NCBI GenBank assembly: GCA_023436885.1 | Contig: JAEZHI010000041.1 | Coordinates: 132,887-196,886 of the forward strand | Direction of reading: 5' to 3' | DNA length: 64,000 nt | Origin: Pseudomonadota bacterium | GTDB taxonomy: Bacteria; Pseudomonadota; Alphaproteobacteria; Rhizobiales; Pleomorphomonadaceae | Shown here: positions 44,250-53,425 of the stretch, piece after piece | How the letters are laid out: each line of letters starts with the position of its first letter | Position numbering within the stretch: position 1 is the first letter of the stretch | The notes under the pieces: generated by a model | Database searches by the model: none | What the model saw: only the letters and a program-made list of their open reading frames with translations | Told to the model about the DNA's origin: nothing | Program-made: the position numbers and the translations under genes

Positions 44250-44705
44250 TTCGTTCCGCAGCCGGATGGGTGACCAGCCAATTACGGATACTTGGTATCC
44301 CTATTCCCAGTCATTGTAAACTTTCGGAACACCTGATCGCATAGCCGGACGAATAGACAGATAACGGCGAGCCCCGACAAAAGCATACGTCTCGTTCGCG
44401 CCGCGCCCCGCCTCATGCTAAAATGGCCGGGAAAACCGGCATTGCATGGCAAATCTCGTCTTCGGGTGACGTTAACGCCGAGGTTGCGCGACGACTGGCG
44501 CTCGCGTGTCAATCAGACAAAAGTGCATCAATCTGTATCAACGGCCCCAAATTCCACGATTCGCCACAGTTGTTCTCACATTCGCAACATGAACCCGCTT
44601 AGGCTGGGCATACCTAAAGGGCAGACGGCACAAAGGACGCGCGGCGCTTTCGGCCTCCCAACGATGGCGGCGACGACCACCAGAGAACGAAACGGACCAT
44701 CGGCG
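44250..44705. other. Intergenic region between Rrf2 and RND genes
   Basis: About 455 bases. At the left edge it holds the Rrf2 operator-like site; the right part should hold the promoter of the RND efflux operon, but I see no regulator gene or clear operator next to it. Small open frames here have no ribosome binding sites and look unlike proteins. Confidence 0.5.
44286..44300. promoter_or_regulatory. GGATAY palindrome before the Rrf2 gene
   Basis: GGATACTTGGTATCC is a 6-3-6 palindrome preceded by ATTAC, as at the AhpD-like gene. It lies 36 bases before the Rrf2 start codon, so it probably mediates autoregulation. Confidence 0.75.
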
Positions 44706-46112
44706 ATGAAAAAGACGCTCGGGATCATTCTGGTCGCTGCGATTGCGGCTGGTATCTATTGGCGCGATGGCATTGTTTCCATCACGGCGCCCTATGTATC
44801 CCAGGCGCTTGCCGCCGTGTCTCCCGCCGAGAGCGCCAGTGCCCCTGCCGACGTCAAGGATGCGGCGACGACCAGCGACGGCACCAAGAAGCAAAATGCG
44901 GGCGGTGACGCCGCCGGCAAGGCTTCCGGACAAGCCGCAAGCCAGGGCGGACAGGGCAAGGTGTCCGGTCAGGGCAGCGGCCGCCGCGGGTCCGGCGGTC
45001 CGACGCGCGTATCCACCGTGGCGGCCAGTGCCGAGGACATGCCGATCGAGCGCAGGACCATAGGCACGATCAGCTCGCCATCCAACCTGTCGGTTACCAC
45101 CGAAACCACGGGCCTCGTGACAGAAATCCTGGTCAAGGACGGGGCCGACGTGAAGGCCGGAGACGTTCTCGTCCGCCTCGACAGCCGCATCGCCGAAGCC
45201 ACCGTCGAGAAGGATCAGGCCGCCCTGGCGCGCGATCAGGCAACGCTGGAAAACGCAAAACAAACAGCCGCCCGTCAACAGAAGCTGCTGAGTAACGAAG
45301 CGGTTTCACAGCAGTCGCTGGAAGACGCCAATGCCGCCGTCAAGACGGCAGCCGCCACCGTGGATGTCGATCAGGCCACACTGAAATCCGATCTTGTAAC
45401 GCTCGACCAGAAGACCATCCGCGCCCCCTTCGACGGCCGTCTCGGCGCGTTCAACGTGGTGATCGGCAGCTACGTCCAGCCGCAGACCGCAATTGTCAGG
45501 CTGACGCGCCTCGATCCGCTCTATGCGAGCTTCGCCGTCTCCGAAAGCGATGCCTCGTTGGTCCGCACCGCCCAGGCAGCGGGTAAGCCGATCAAGGTAT
45601 CGGTCGCGCCTCTCGGCTCGAACGATACGTTCAACGGCACGGTCGACTTCATCGACGCATCCGTCGACACGGCATCCGGCACCTTCATCGCGCGAGCAAC
45701 GCTGCATGGCGTAGCCGACAAGCTGATACCGGGTCAGTCGATCGCCGTGATGGCCGCCATTGGCTCGACGCCGGTGGTGTCGGTACCCACGGTTGCCCTG
45801 CAAGCCACCCAACAGGGTAATATCGTCTACGTTGTCGGCGCCGACAATACGGTCGCCGTTCGCCCCGTGACCGTCGCGCTCTCCGCCGGCGACCGCTCCG
45901 GCGTAACCGACGGCATCAAGGCTGGCGAGCGGGTAGTGGTCGAAGGGCAGGTCCGCCTTGCCGAGGGCATGAAGGTGATCGACACCTCGTCAGAGGCAGC
46001 CACCGGCAAGCCCGACGCGACCAAGCAGGGCACCGGATCGCCCGAGGCCAGCAAGAAGTCGGGCGACGACAAGGCCGGCAAGCCGACCAACACGGCAGAG
46101 GCGCAGCAATGA
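44706..46112 (+). CDS. RND efflux periplasmic adaptor (MFP)
   Basis: A 468-residue membrane fusion protein. It has an N-terminal hydrophobic anchor (LGIILVAAIAAGIYW) and a low-complexity Gly/Ala/Gln-rich linker (about 40-100). A lipoyl/hairpin region follows (TTETTGLVTEILVKDGADVKAGDVLVRLDSR, a coiled-coil hairpin, IRAPFDGRLGAFNVVIGSYV), then a beta-barrel. A charged Lys/Thr/Ala-rich tail ends the protein. The start at 44706 has only a weak ribosome binding site. It couples the RND pump to an outer-membrane channel; no channel gene is adjacent. It overlaps the pump gene by four bases. Confidence 0.9.
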   Translation: MKKTLGIILVAAIAAGIYWRDGIVSITAPYVSQALAAVSPAESASAPADVKDAATTSDGTKKQNAGGDAAGKASGQAASQGGQGKVSGQGSGRRGSGGPTRVSTVAASAEDMPIERRTIGTISSPSNLSVTTETTGLVTEILVKDGADVKAGDVLVRLDSRIAEATVEKDQAALARDQATLENAKQTAARQQKLLSNEAVSQQSLEDANAAVKTAAATVDVDQATLKSDLVTLDQKTIRAPFDGRLGAFNVVIGSYVQPQTAIVRLTRLDPLYASFAVSESDASLVRTAQAAGKPIKVSVAPLGSNDTFNGTVDFIDASVDTASGTFIARATLHGVADKLIPGQSIAVMAAIGSTPVVSVPTVALQATQQGNIVYVVGADNTVAVRPVTVALSAGDRSGVTDGIKAGERVVVEGQVRLAEGMKVIDTSSEAATGKPDATKQGTGSPEASKKSGDDKAGKPTNTAEAQQ

Positions 46113-49100
46113 ACCTTCCCGCCCTCTTCATCCGGCGTCCGGTTGCCGCCATCCTGCTGGCGCTCGGCCTGTCGCTTGCCGGCTTCTTTGCCTATCGGCT
46201 GTTGCCGGTGGCCGCCCTGCCGCGCGTCGACTTCCCGACCATCACGGTGACGGCACAGCTTTCCGGTGCCTCGCCCGAAACCATGGCGACAGCGGTGGCC
46301 ACGCCACTCATCAAGCAATTCCAGACAATTGCCGGCATCGACACCATCTCAGCCCGCTCGGCGCTGGGCACCACATCAATCACCCTGCAGTTCGAGCTGA
46401 CGCGCGATATCGACAGCGCCGCCGCCGACGTGCAGTCTGCCATCGACGTCGCACGCCGCAAGCTGCCAGACAACATGACCTCCGATCCGAGCTACCGGAA
46501 GGTCAACCCGGCCGACATGCCGATCCTGCTCCTGTCGGTCACTTCGCCGACAGTGCCGCTGACCGATCTCGACTCCATCGCCGAAAACGTACTGTCGCCG
46601 GCCATCTCCACCATCAACGGCGTCGCCCAGGCCCAGGTGTTCGGCTCGCAGAAATATGCCGTCCGCGTCGAGGCCGACCCTGACCGTCTCTCTGCCCGCG
46701 GCATCGGCCTCGACCAGCTCTCGACCGCCATCGCCAACGCCAACAATCAGTCGCCGGTCGGCAGCATGGACAATGCCCAGCAGACCATCACGCTGGACGC
46801 GCCCACCCAGCTCACCTCGGCCAAGGCGTTCCGCCCGCTGATCGTCTCCAGCACGGCCGCCGGCCCGGTACGGCTCGGCGACGTTGCCAACGTCATCGAC
46901 AGCGTCGAAGTTCGCAACCAGGGCAGCTGGTACGACGGCACGCGCGCCATCACGCTGGCGGTTCAGCGTCAACCAGACGCCAACACCGTGGAAGTAGTCG
47001 ACGCCATCAAGGCCGCTCTGCCAGCCATCACGGCGCAACTGCCGGCGGCGGTCCACGTGTCGCTGATGAACGACAACTCAGTGGCGATCCGCGCCGCCGT
47101 GTCCGACGTGCAGTTCACCCTGCTACTCACCATCGGCCTCGTGGTGCTGGTGATCTATCTCTTCCTCGGCAAGCTCTACACCACGGCCATTCCGGCCATC
47201 GCCGTGCCGCTGTCGATCCTGATTTCCTTCGGGGCGATGTACGTGCTCGGCTATTCCATCGACAACATGTCGCTTCTGGCCATGACGCTATCGGTGGGCC
47301 TCGTTGTCGACGATGCCATCGTCATGCTCGAGAATATCGTCCATCACATCGAGCAGGGCGACAAGCCGATGGAGGCCGCCTTCAAGGGCTCGGCGGAAGT
47401 CACCTCCACCATCATTTCCATGTCGCTGTCGCTGATCGCCGTCTTCCTGCCGATCCTGCTGATGGGCGGCGTGGTCGGCCGCCTGTTCACCGAATTCGGC
47501 ATGGTGGTGTCGCTTGCCATCACCGCCTCGGCACTGGTTTCGCTCACCGTGACGCCGACCTTCGCAGCCCGCCTGCCCGCCAACATCGGGACGCCGCCCG
47601 GCCGCTTCAGCCCGGCCGGCCTGTTCGATGCCGGCTTCTCGAAGGTGACCCGCGGCTATTCGAAGACGGTCGGCTGGACGCTGCGCCATCCGCTGCCCAT
47701 GGTGCTGGTCTTCCTCGGCACCTTTGCTGGCTCCGCCTTGCTGTTCGCCGACCTGCCGAAGAGCTTCCTGCCGCAGGAGGACATCGGCCAGCTCTCTGTC
47801 TCCACACAGGCGCGGCAGGACATTTCATACGACGCCATGGTGACCCTGCAAAGGCAGGCTGCCGCCGTAGTCCTGCACGATCCCGCTGTCGCACACGTCA
47901 ACGCCCAGGTCGGAACACAGCAGCTCAATTCGGGCAACATGTACGTCCAGTTGAAGCCTGCGGCCGAACGCGATTCCATGGACGTGATCGTGGCAAGACT
48001 GCGCCAGTCGCTCAGCCACGTGGTAGGCTTGGTCAGCTACATCACCCCAGCGCAGAGCCTGCGGCTCGGCGGCCGTTCCAGCCAGAGCCAGTATCAGCTT
48101 GTCGTGCAATCGCTGGACTCGAGCCAGCTGTCCGACTGGGCCGAGCGTCTGCGCCTTGCCATGGCCCAGGACACCACGAACTTCGTTGACGTCGCGACCG
48201 ATCTGCAGAACAACGCGCTGCAGGCCCGCATCGTCGTCGACCGCGACCGAGCCGAAAGCTTCGGCATCAATGCCTCCACCCTGCGCACCACGCTGGGCAA
48301 CGGCTTTGGCGAACAGTCGGTCGCCAACATCCAGTCGACCGGCGACAGCTATTCAGTGATCCTCGAATACGCGCCTGGACTCGACTGGAACAACGATCGC
48401 CTATCCGAGCTGCGCGTCCGCTCCAGCACCACCGGCGCGCTGGTGCCGCTCACCGCCTTCGCCACGGTGGAGCGCAAGTCGGGCCCAGTCACGGTCAACC
48501 AGACCGGCCAGCTCACCTCGATCACCGTCTCCTTCAACCTGCCGCAGGGCGTGTCGCTCGGCACCGCCACTGCCCGCATCGACGCCATCAAGCAGGAGAT
48601 CGGCCTGCCGACCACCGTGTTCACCTCGTTCGCCGGCACGGCACAGGTGTTCGCGCAGTCGACGTCCAACATGCCGCTGCTGATCATCGCGGCCATCCTC
48701 ACCATCTACGTGGTGCTCGGCGTTCTCTATGAAAGCTTCATCCACCCGCTGACCATTCTCTCGGGTCTGCCATCGGCGGCTCTCGGCGCGCTTCTGGCCC
48801 TGAAGCTAACCGGCATGGACCTCTCCATCATCGCATTGATCGGCATCCTGATGCTGATCGGCATCGTCAAGAAGAACGCCATCATGATGGTCGACGTGGC
48901 GCTGCAGATGATGCGCGAGGATGGGGCCAACGCCAGGGATGCCATCCACGAAGCGGCCGGCCGGCGTTTCCGCCCGATCATGATGACCACCTTCTGCGCC
49001 CTGTTAGGCACCCTGCCCATCGCCCTGGGGCACGGCGCCAGTGCCGAGCTGCGCCAACCCCTGGGCGTCGCAGTGGTCGGTGGCCTCCTGGTCAGCCAGT

Positions 49101-49207
49101 TGCTGACGCTCTACATCACCCCGGTGATCTTCATCGGCGCGGAGAGGCTCAGCAGGCTGTTCAGCAAGAAGGAAACACCAGCGGCGGAGGTTTCGCCGGC
49201 GGAGTGA
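46109..49207 (+). CDS. RND efflux transporter permease (MdtB/MdtC/AcrB superfamily)
   Basis: A 1032-residue inner-membrane proton antiporter with 12 spans and two large periplasmic loops. FIRRPVAAILLALGLSLAGFFAYRLLPVAALPRVDFPTI opens the protein. The fourth span LSVGLVVDDAIVMLENIVHHIEQG holds the acidic residues of the proton path, and the second half repeats the pattern with IGIVKKNAIMMVDVALQM. It resembles MdtB/C-like pumps for drugs, bile-salt-like compounds or metals rather than the heavy-metal group. The overlap with the adaptor gene and the lack of a local regulator are typical of a two-gene operon. Confidence 0.93.
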   Translation: MNLPALFIRRPVAAILLALGLSLAGFFAYRLLPVAALPRVDFPTITVTAQLSGASPETMATAVATPLIKQFQTIAGIDTISARSALGTTSITLQFELTRDIDSAAADVQSAIDVARRKLPDNMTSDPSYRKVNPADMPILLLSVTSPTVPLTDLDSIAENVLSPAISTINGVAQAQVFGSQKYAVRVEADPDRLSARGIGLDQLSTAIANANNQSPVGSMDNAQQTITLDAPTQLTSAKAFRPLIVSSTAAGPVRLGDVANVIDSVEVRNQGSWYDGTRAITLAVQRQPDANTVEVVDAIKAALPAITAQLPAAVHVSLMNDNSVAIRAAVSDVQFTLLLTIGLVVLVIYLFLGKLYTTAIPAIAVPLSILISFGAMYVLGYSIDNMSLLAMTLSVGLVVDDAIVMLENIVHHIEQGDKPMEAAFKGSAEVTSTIISMSLSLIAVFLPILLMGGVVGRLFTEFGMVVSLAITASALVSLTVTPTFAARLPANIGTPPGRFSPAGLFDAGFSKVTRGYSKTVGWTLRHPLPMVLVFLGTFAGSALLFADLPKSFLPQEDIGQLSVSTQARQDISYDAMVTLQRQAAAVVLHDPAVAHVNAQVGTQQLNSGNMYVQLKPAAERDSMDVIVARLRQSLSHVVGLVSYITPAQSLRLGGRSSQSQYQLVVQSLDSSQLSDWAERLRLAMAQDTTNFVDVATDLQNNALQARIVVDRDRAESFGINASTLRTTLGNGFGEQSVANIQSTGDSYSVILEYAPGLDWNNDRLSELRVRSSTTGALVPLTAFATVERKSGPVTVNQTGQLTSITVSFNLPQGVSLGTATARIDAIKQEIGLPTTVFTSFAGTAQVFAQSTSNMPLLIIAAILTIYVVLGVLYESFIHPLTILSGLPSAALGALLALKLTGMDLSIIALIGILMLIGIVKKNAIMMVDVALQMMREDGANARDAIHEAAGRRFRPIMMTTFCALLGTLPIALGHGASAELRQPLGVAVVGGLLVSQLLTLYITPVIFIGAERLSRLFSKKETPAAEVSPAE

Positions 49208-49250
49208 CGCGTGCCGTCGGTCAAGCGTAGTGAACCACAACATGCCAGCG

Positions 49251-50426
49251 CTATTCCGGCACATCGGCCATCTCTCTGCCTAGGATGACGCGCGAGCTTT
49301 GCATTGTGATGGTAACGACCAAGCCCGTCTCCAGATAATCGAACTGGCTATCGCCGCCGAGAGATTGAGACATCCGACTGACGAGTACGGTCCCAAAGCC
49401 GGACCGAAGCGGTGCCATCACCTTGGGCCCGCGGTGCTCCGCCCAGACGAGCTTCAGCATAGCGCTTGGCGAGGCAGACTGCAGGAGTTCCCATTGCACT
49501 GCGACCGTGCCGGCGTCTGACGACAGCGCGCCATACTTGACAGAGTTGGTACCCAGTTCGTGGAGCATCAGATTGAGCGGAATTATGGCGCTTCCATCAA
49601 CGATGTAGCCGCGACCTTCAAGGTTTATGCGTTCACTGTCGGTCGTACCAAGCGCACGCAGCGCCACGCCAATGACCTCGCGCAGGCTCGGATTCGTCCC
49701 ATGTGCCGCCCCTCTGATAAGGGCGGCGGAATGAGCCATCGCGCCAATCCTCTGGCGAAGCAGGCTCGCTAGTTCCGAGGGAGTCGTCGCATATTTTTGC
49801 GAGAGGGCGACAAGGCCGTTGACCATGGCAAACAGGTTCTTCAACCGGTGATCTATCTCGCTAGACACTACCCCTTGGAACTCCAGCGCCTGACGCAGAG
49901 CCAACTGGGTTCTTGCTTGCGATCGAACGGTGTAGAGCGCCAGCTGAAGCAGGCCGAGATCGATACCGACAACGACTGCGTAAAACGAGAGCGCGACGGC
50001 CGATTGAGGGGTCAGGCTGAAATTGCCGAATGGCGGTATGAACCAGTACCAAGAGGCCAAGCCGCAAAGGATCCCACAGGTCAGTGCGGGTGCCAGGCCC
50101 CATATGAAGCCGGTTATCACAACGGCAGGGAAGAACGTCAGATAAGGGAAGCCGGGAGGCAGGAACGGATCAAGCTGGAATCGAGCAGCGGTCGCCAAGA
50201 GAGTGATGGCGACCGCCGCCAGCTGTCCGATTATAACTAAGCGGATTCTGCGGTCCTTCGCTGCGTTTTGGAACGCTGGAAGCCTAAGCAGTGCCCGTAG
50301 AAAGTACGAGGCATCGGCACGCTCTCTGGTGCCCGTTTCAGAAGATGAGTCTAACGGATTCCGATCGGCGAGCTCTGGTTGAGCGGCATCCCACATGCTA
50401 CGATTCCAAAACGTAAGCATCCTCAT
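49251..50426 (-). CDS. HWE-type sensor histidine kinase with DUF4118 membrane domain (paralogue A)
   Basis: Up to 391 residues. Residues about 60-165 hold four membrane spans of the DUF4118 type (FLPPGFPYLTFFPAVVITGFIWG is characteristic). The HWE phosphoacceptor is SSEIDHRLKNLFAMVNGLVALSQ near residue 193, and HELGTNSVKYGALS plus LVWAEHRGP are the HWE catalytic signatures. No partner response regulator is adjacent. An ATG at 50396 is preferred by spacing to the divergent AraC gene, since ATG 50426 leaves only 20 bases between. A close paralogue lies at 53426-54565. Confidence 0.88.
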   Translation of the reverse strand: MRMLTFWNRSMWDAAQPELADRNPLDSSSETGTRERADASYFLRALLRLPAFQNAAKDRRIRLVIIGQLAAVAITLLATAARFQLDPFLPPGFPYLTFFPAVVITGFIWGLAPALTCGILCGLASWYWFIPPFGNFSLTPQSAVALSFYAVVVGIDLGLLQLALYTVRSQARTQLALRQALEFQGVVSSEIDHRLKNLFAMVNGLVALSQKYATTPSELASLLRQRIGAMAHSAALIRGAAHGTNPSLREVIGVALRALGTTDSERINLEGRGYIVDGSAIIPLNLMLHELGTNSVKYGALSSDAGTVAVQWELLQSASPSAMLKLVWAEHRGPKVMAPLRSGFGTVLVSRMSQSLGGDSQFDYLETGLVVTITMQSSRVILGREMADVPE

Positions 50427-50446
50427 ACAGCAATAAATTACTCAAA

Positions 50447-51334
50447 ATGGCAAGATCATCTTTTGATGACGATCCCGATTTTCAACGGCTCGAACTTCGG
50501 CAATCGTCCAAGGAGACGAAGCATCGAGCGAAATCGTGGTCCGGCTTCAAGATCGAGTGCGTAACCGCCGTTCCTGGCGACAAGTTTGCCTACGAATGGA
50601 CGAGCGATCTGCATTTCTGCGCCCTCCACGATATCGTGCTTGAGGATGGCGCTATTAGCGCGGGGGATTCGGCGGAGTTCACTCAGAAGGATCTGCGCAA
50701 TACCCTGACCTACGTCCCCAAACGGGCGACCGTGACAGGCTGGTCCGAGCTGGCGCGACGGAGAAACGGCTACACGGCGATCTACTTTGACCCAGCCGTT
50801 CTGCATGAGGAACTCGGCCAGCGCCTGAAGAATGTTGCCGATCCAAAGATATATTTCTACGACGACTCGCTTTCACATCTCATGAAACAATGCGCTCGCC
50901 TTGTTGGCGAAAGCAACGTGGACGAACTCTACGCGGAAACGCTCGGCCTGCTCACGGCGCTTAGCATAAATAAGGCACTGTCTCCCACTGAAGTGCCGGA
51001 AAAGTCAGCAATCTCGCCTCTCTCGCTGGCGAGGGTCTTTGAGTTCATAGAAGCCAATCTGGGCAGCGCTCTCGGCCTGTCCGATCTGGCCGAAGTGGCG
51101 GCGCTCAGCCGCTTTCACTTCAGCCGCGCGTTCAAGGCGACGACGGGCGAAACACCGTATCAGTTCGTTTTGCGGCGGCGGCTCGAGCGAGCAAAAACTC
51201 TCTTGGCAACCACCAATCTGTCGCTGGACGAAATTGCGCCAAGCGTGGGCTTCCACGATGCCGCCCATCTCCAGAAAGCCTTCAAGGCCAGAGAAGGTGT
51301 CAGCCTCCGGACATTCCGCAGGGGACAGGCCTAG
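50447..51334 (+). CDS. AraC family regulator
   Basis: A 295-residue protein: the AraC HTH is C-terminal (LGLSDLAEVAALSRFHFSRAFKATTGETPYQFVLRRRLERAK, then SLDEIAPSVGFHDAAHLQKAF). The first 180 residues are a cupin-like effector domain of no clear specificity. No ribosome binding site is evident before the ATG. It starts next to the kinase gene and probably shares a divergent promoter with it. Confidence 0.9.
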   Translation: MARSSFDDDPDFQRLELRQSSKETKHRAKSWSGFKIECVTAVPGDKFAYEWTSDLHFCALHDIVLEDGAISAGDSAEFTQKDLRNTLTYVPKRATVTGWSELARRRNGYTAIYFDPAVLHEELGQRLKNVADPKIYFYDDSLSHLMKQCARLVGESNVDELYAETLGLLTALSINKALSPTEVPEKSAISPLSLARVFEFIEANLGSALGLSDLAEVAALSRFHFSRAFKATTGETPYQFVLRRRLERAKTLLATTNLSLDEIAPSVGFHDAAHLQKAFKAREGVSLRTFRRGQA

Positions 51335-51369
51335 GGGTTATCTGGTGAGAGCAGTTGACGCTGGGCCAT

Positions 51370-52311
51370 TCATCGCTCCCGCATCGCCTCCCGAGAAACC
51401 GATGGTCGCAAATCGGCAGCGAGCTGGATGTGTGGCGTGCGGGCCAGCTCATCAATGAAGCGATCGAGAAACAGGCTGACCCGGCGGCTGGCGGCAAGGC
51501 CGGGGGCACGGGTCAGATAGAGCCGTTTCGGCGCCAGCCGGTATTCGGGCAGGATGATCTCAACCTCGCCCCGCGCCACGAGATCGGCCACGAAATAGCG
51601 CGGCGCCTTGGCAAATCCTAGATGGTTCTCGACCGCGTTGAGGAGCAGGTTGGGCATCTGCGCGGCAAAGGCCACAGTAACGGCCGCCGTGCCGCCGCCG
51701 ACGAAAACGATCGAGTTTTCTTCCGGGTCGTCCCTGTACTGGATGTAATTGAGCGGACCAAGATCCTCGGGCTTCTTGGGCCTGCCGATCCGGTCGAGAT
51801 AGGCGCGCGAGGCGACGAGGCATAAGTCGATCTCGGCCAGCTTGCGAACCGTGCCGCCACTCTCCCCGGCTGGCCCGGCCTGGATCGCCAAATCGAGCCC
51901 AGCCTCTGCAAGATCGATCAGTTCGTCGCCGGCGCGCAGATCGATCTTCAGCCGGGGATAGCTGCGGCGAAGATCGGCCAGCACCGGCACCAGCAGGCTC
52001 TGGACCATCAGGAGCGCGCACGAGAGGCCGAGCCGCCCGTCGGGCTCGGCCTTGAGCGCTGCCAGCGCATCCTGCATCCGCGCGAGCCGATCCAGCACTT
52101 CCACGCCATACTGAACGGCAACATTGCCTGCCTCGGTGGTCCGGACGCCATTGCGACCACGCACCACCAGGGCCGCCCCCAACGAATGCTCGAGAGCGGC
52201 GATTTGCTGGCTGACCGCCGGTTGGGTGATGCCGAGCCGGCGCGCGGCGGCGGACAGCGAGCCGGTTTCGCAGGCGGCAATCAGGGACCGGAGAGCGGCG
52301 ATGTTTTCCAT
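51370..52311 (-). CDS. LysR-type regulator divergent from the MBL gene
   Basis: A 313-residue LysR protein: AACETGSLSAAARRLGITQPAVSQQIAALEHSLGAALV is the HTH, followed by a substrate-binding domain. It diverges from the metallo-beta-lactamase gene with 101 bases between. An ATAAG/CTTAT palindrome overlaps or abuts its start codon (52309-52336), suggesting autoregulation. It probably controls the MBL gene. Confidence 0.9.
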   Translation of the reverse strand: MENIAALRSLIAACETGSLSAAARRLGITQPAVSQQIAALEHSLGAALVVRGRNGVRTTEAGNVAVQYGVEVLDRLARMQDALAALKAEPDGRLGLSCALLMVQSLLVPVLADLRRSYPRLKIDLRAGDELIDLAEAGLDLAIQAGPAGESGGTVRKLAEIDLCLVASRAYLDRIGRPKKPEDLGPLNYIQYRDDPEENSIVFVGGGTAAVTVAFAAQMPNLLLNAVENHLGFAKAPRYFVADLVARGEVEIILPEYRLAPKRLYLTRAPGLAASRRVSLFLDRFIDELARTPHIQLAADLRPSVSREAMRER

Positions 52312-52336
52312 AAGGGGCGCTTATGCCATCCATAAG
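52309..52336. promoter_or_regulatory. ATAAG/CTTAT inverted repeats at the LysR/MBL promoter
   Basis: CTTATGCCATCCATAAG at 52320-52336 is a palindrome with six-base arms and a five-base centre. It overlaps a second, ATAAGGGGCGCTTAT, just before it. Both lie over the LysR start and upstream of the divergent MBL gene, where a LysR operator is expected. The T-N11-A spacing is not exact. Confidence 0.45.
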
Positions 52337-52412
52337 ATCATCGGCGATATTCGTTATATACTATTAGCGATACTTATCGATCCATTCAACGGCTCAACCG
52401 AAGGATCGATCA

Positions 52413-53399
52413 ATGACCGTTTCCAGAAGAATTTTCATGCGCAACGCGGCCTTGGTCCCGGCCGCTCTGGCAACGCCGGCCCTATTACGCCTCACCGACG
52501 CGGTGGAGGCGACGGAGGTCGGCGCAGCACTGACGCCGCAAGTCCAGCGCCGCATGGTCGGTGAGATCGAGGTGATTGCCTTGATGGACGGCATGATCCG
52601 GCGTCCGCCGGCCATGATCCCGGGCTATGAGGAAGCCAAGGCGAAGGAAGCAGCTCGCCTGGCGCACCACCCGCACAGCCCCGATGGGATGACCTTGGGC
52701 GTCAACGCTTATGTCCTTCGCGCGAAGGAGCGGGTGATCGCCGTCGACGCTGGATCGCCGGCCGGCCTGGCGCCGACACTGGGCGGCTGGCATGCCGCGC
52801 TGGCGGCCGCCGGCATTGCGCCCGAGCAGATCGACACGGTCTTCCTGACCCACCCGCATCCCGACCATGTCGGTGGCATGTCCGACCTGAAGACCGGCGC
52901 GATCCGGCTTCCCAACGCCCACGTGATCACATCAGAAACCGACTGGGCGTTCACCTTCGACGAGGGCGTCTACGCGTCATCGCCCAAGGAGGTGCAGGGT
53001 GGTTTCGACATCACGCGCGCGATGATCACCCCGTACGTGAAAAGGAAAACGCTGATCACGCCCGGCGCCGAAATCGCGCCGGGCCTGACCGCGGTGCCGA
53101 TGCCCGGCCATACGCCGGCGCACATGGGGTTGCGGATCGACAGTGCCGGCGAAAGCCTGCTGATCTGGGGCGATTTGGTGATAGCGCCCGCCTACCAGTT
53201 CGCCAACCCCGACTGGGGCTTCGTGCTGGACAACGACAAGGCGGCCGCGGCGACGACGCGCAAGAAGGTGCTGGACATGGCGGCAACCGATGGCGTGATG
53301 GTCGCCGGCATGCATCTGGACTTCCCGGGCTTCGGCTATGTCGAGCGCGCCAAGCAGGGCTTTAGCTTCGTCGCCGCCCCTTGGGACTATCGGATCTGA
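52413..53399 (+). CDS. MBL-fold metallo-hydrolase with twin-arginine signal
   Basis: A 328-residue protein with an N-terminal Tat-type signal (TVSRRIFMRNAALVPAALA). Metal ligands are HPHPDHVGG near residue 150, GHTPAHMG near 230 and GMHLDFPG near 298. It belongs to the broad MBL hydrolase superfamily; lactonase-type enzymes such as quorum-quenching AiiA-like proteins are among its relatives, but the substrate is unassigned. The divergent LysR gene is the likely regulator, and export through Tat points to a periplasmic substrate. Confidence 0.9.
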   Translation: MTVSRRIFMRNAALVPAALATPALLRLTDAVEATEVGAALTPQVQRRMVGEIEVIALMDGMIRRPPAMIPGYEEAKAKEAARLAHHPHSPDGMTLGVNAYVLRAKERVIAVDAGSPAGLAPTLGGWHAALAAAGIAPEQIDTVFLTHPHPDHVGGMSDLKTGAIRLPNAHVITSETDWAFTFDEGVYASSPKEVQGGFDITRAMITPYVKRKTLITPGAEIAPGLTAVPMPGHTPAHMGLRIDSAGESLLIWGDLVIAPAYQFANPDWGFVLDNDKAAAATTRKKVLDMAATDGVMVAGMHLDFPGFGYVERAKQGFSFVAAPWDYRI

Positions 53400-53425
53400 G
53401 GGCGCGCGCCCGAGGCGCCACCGCC

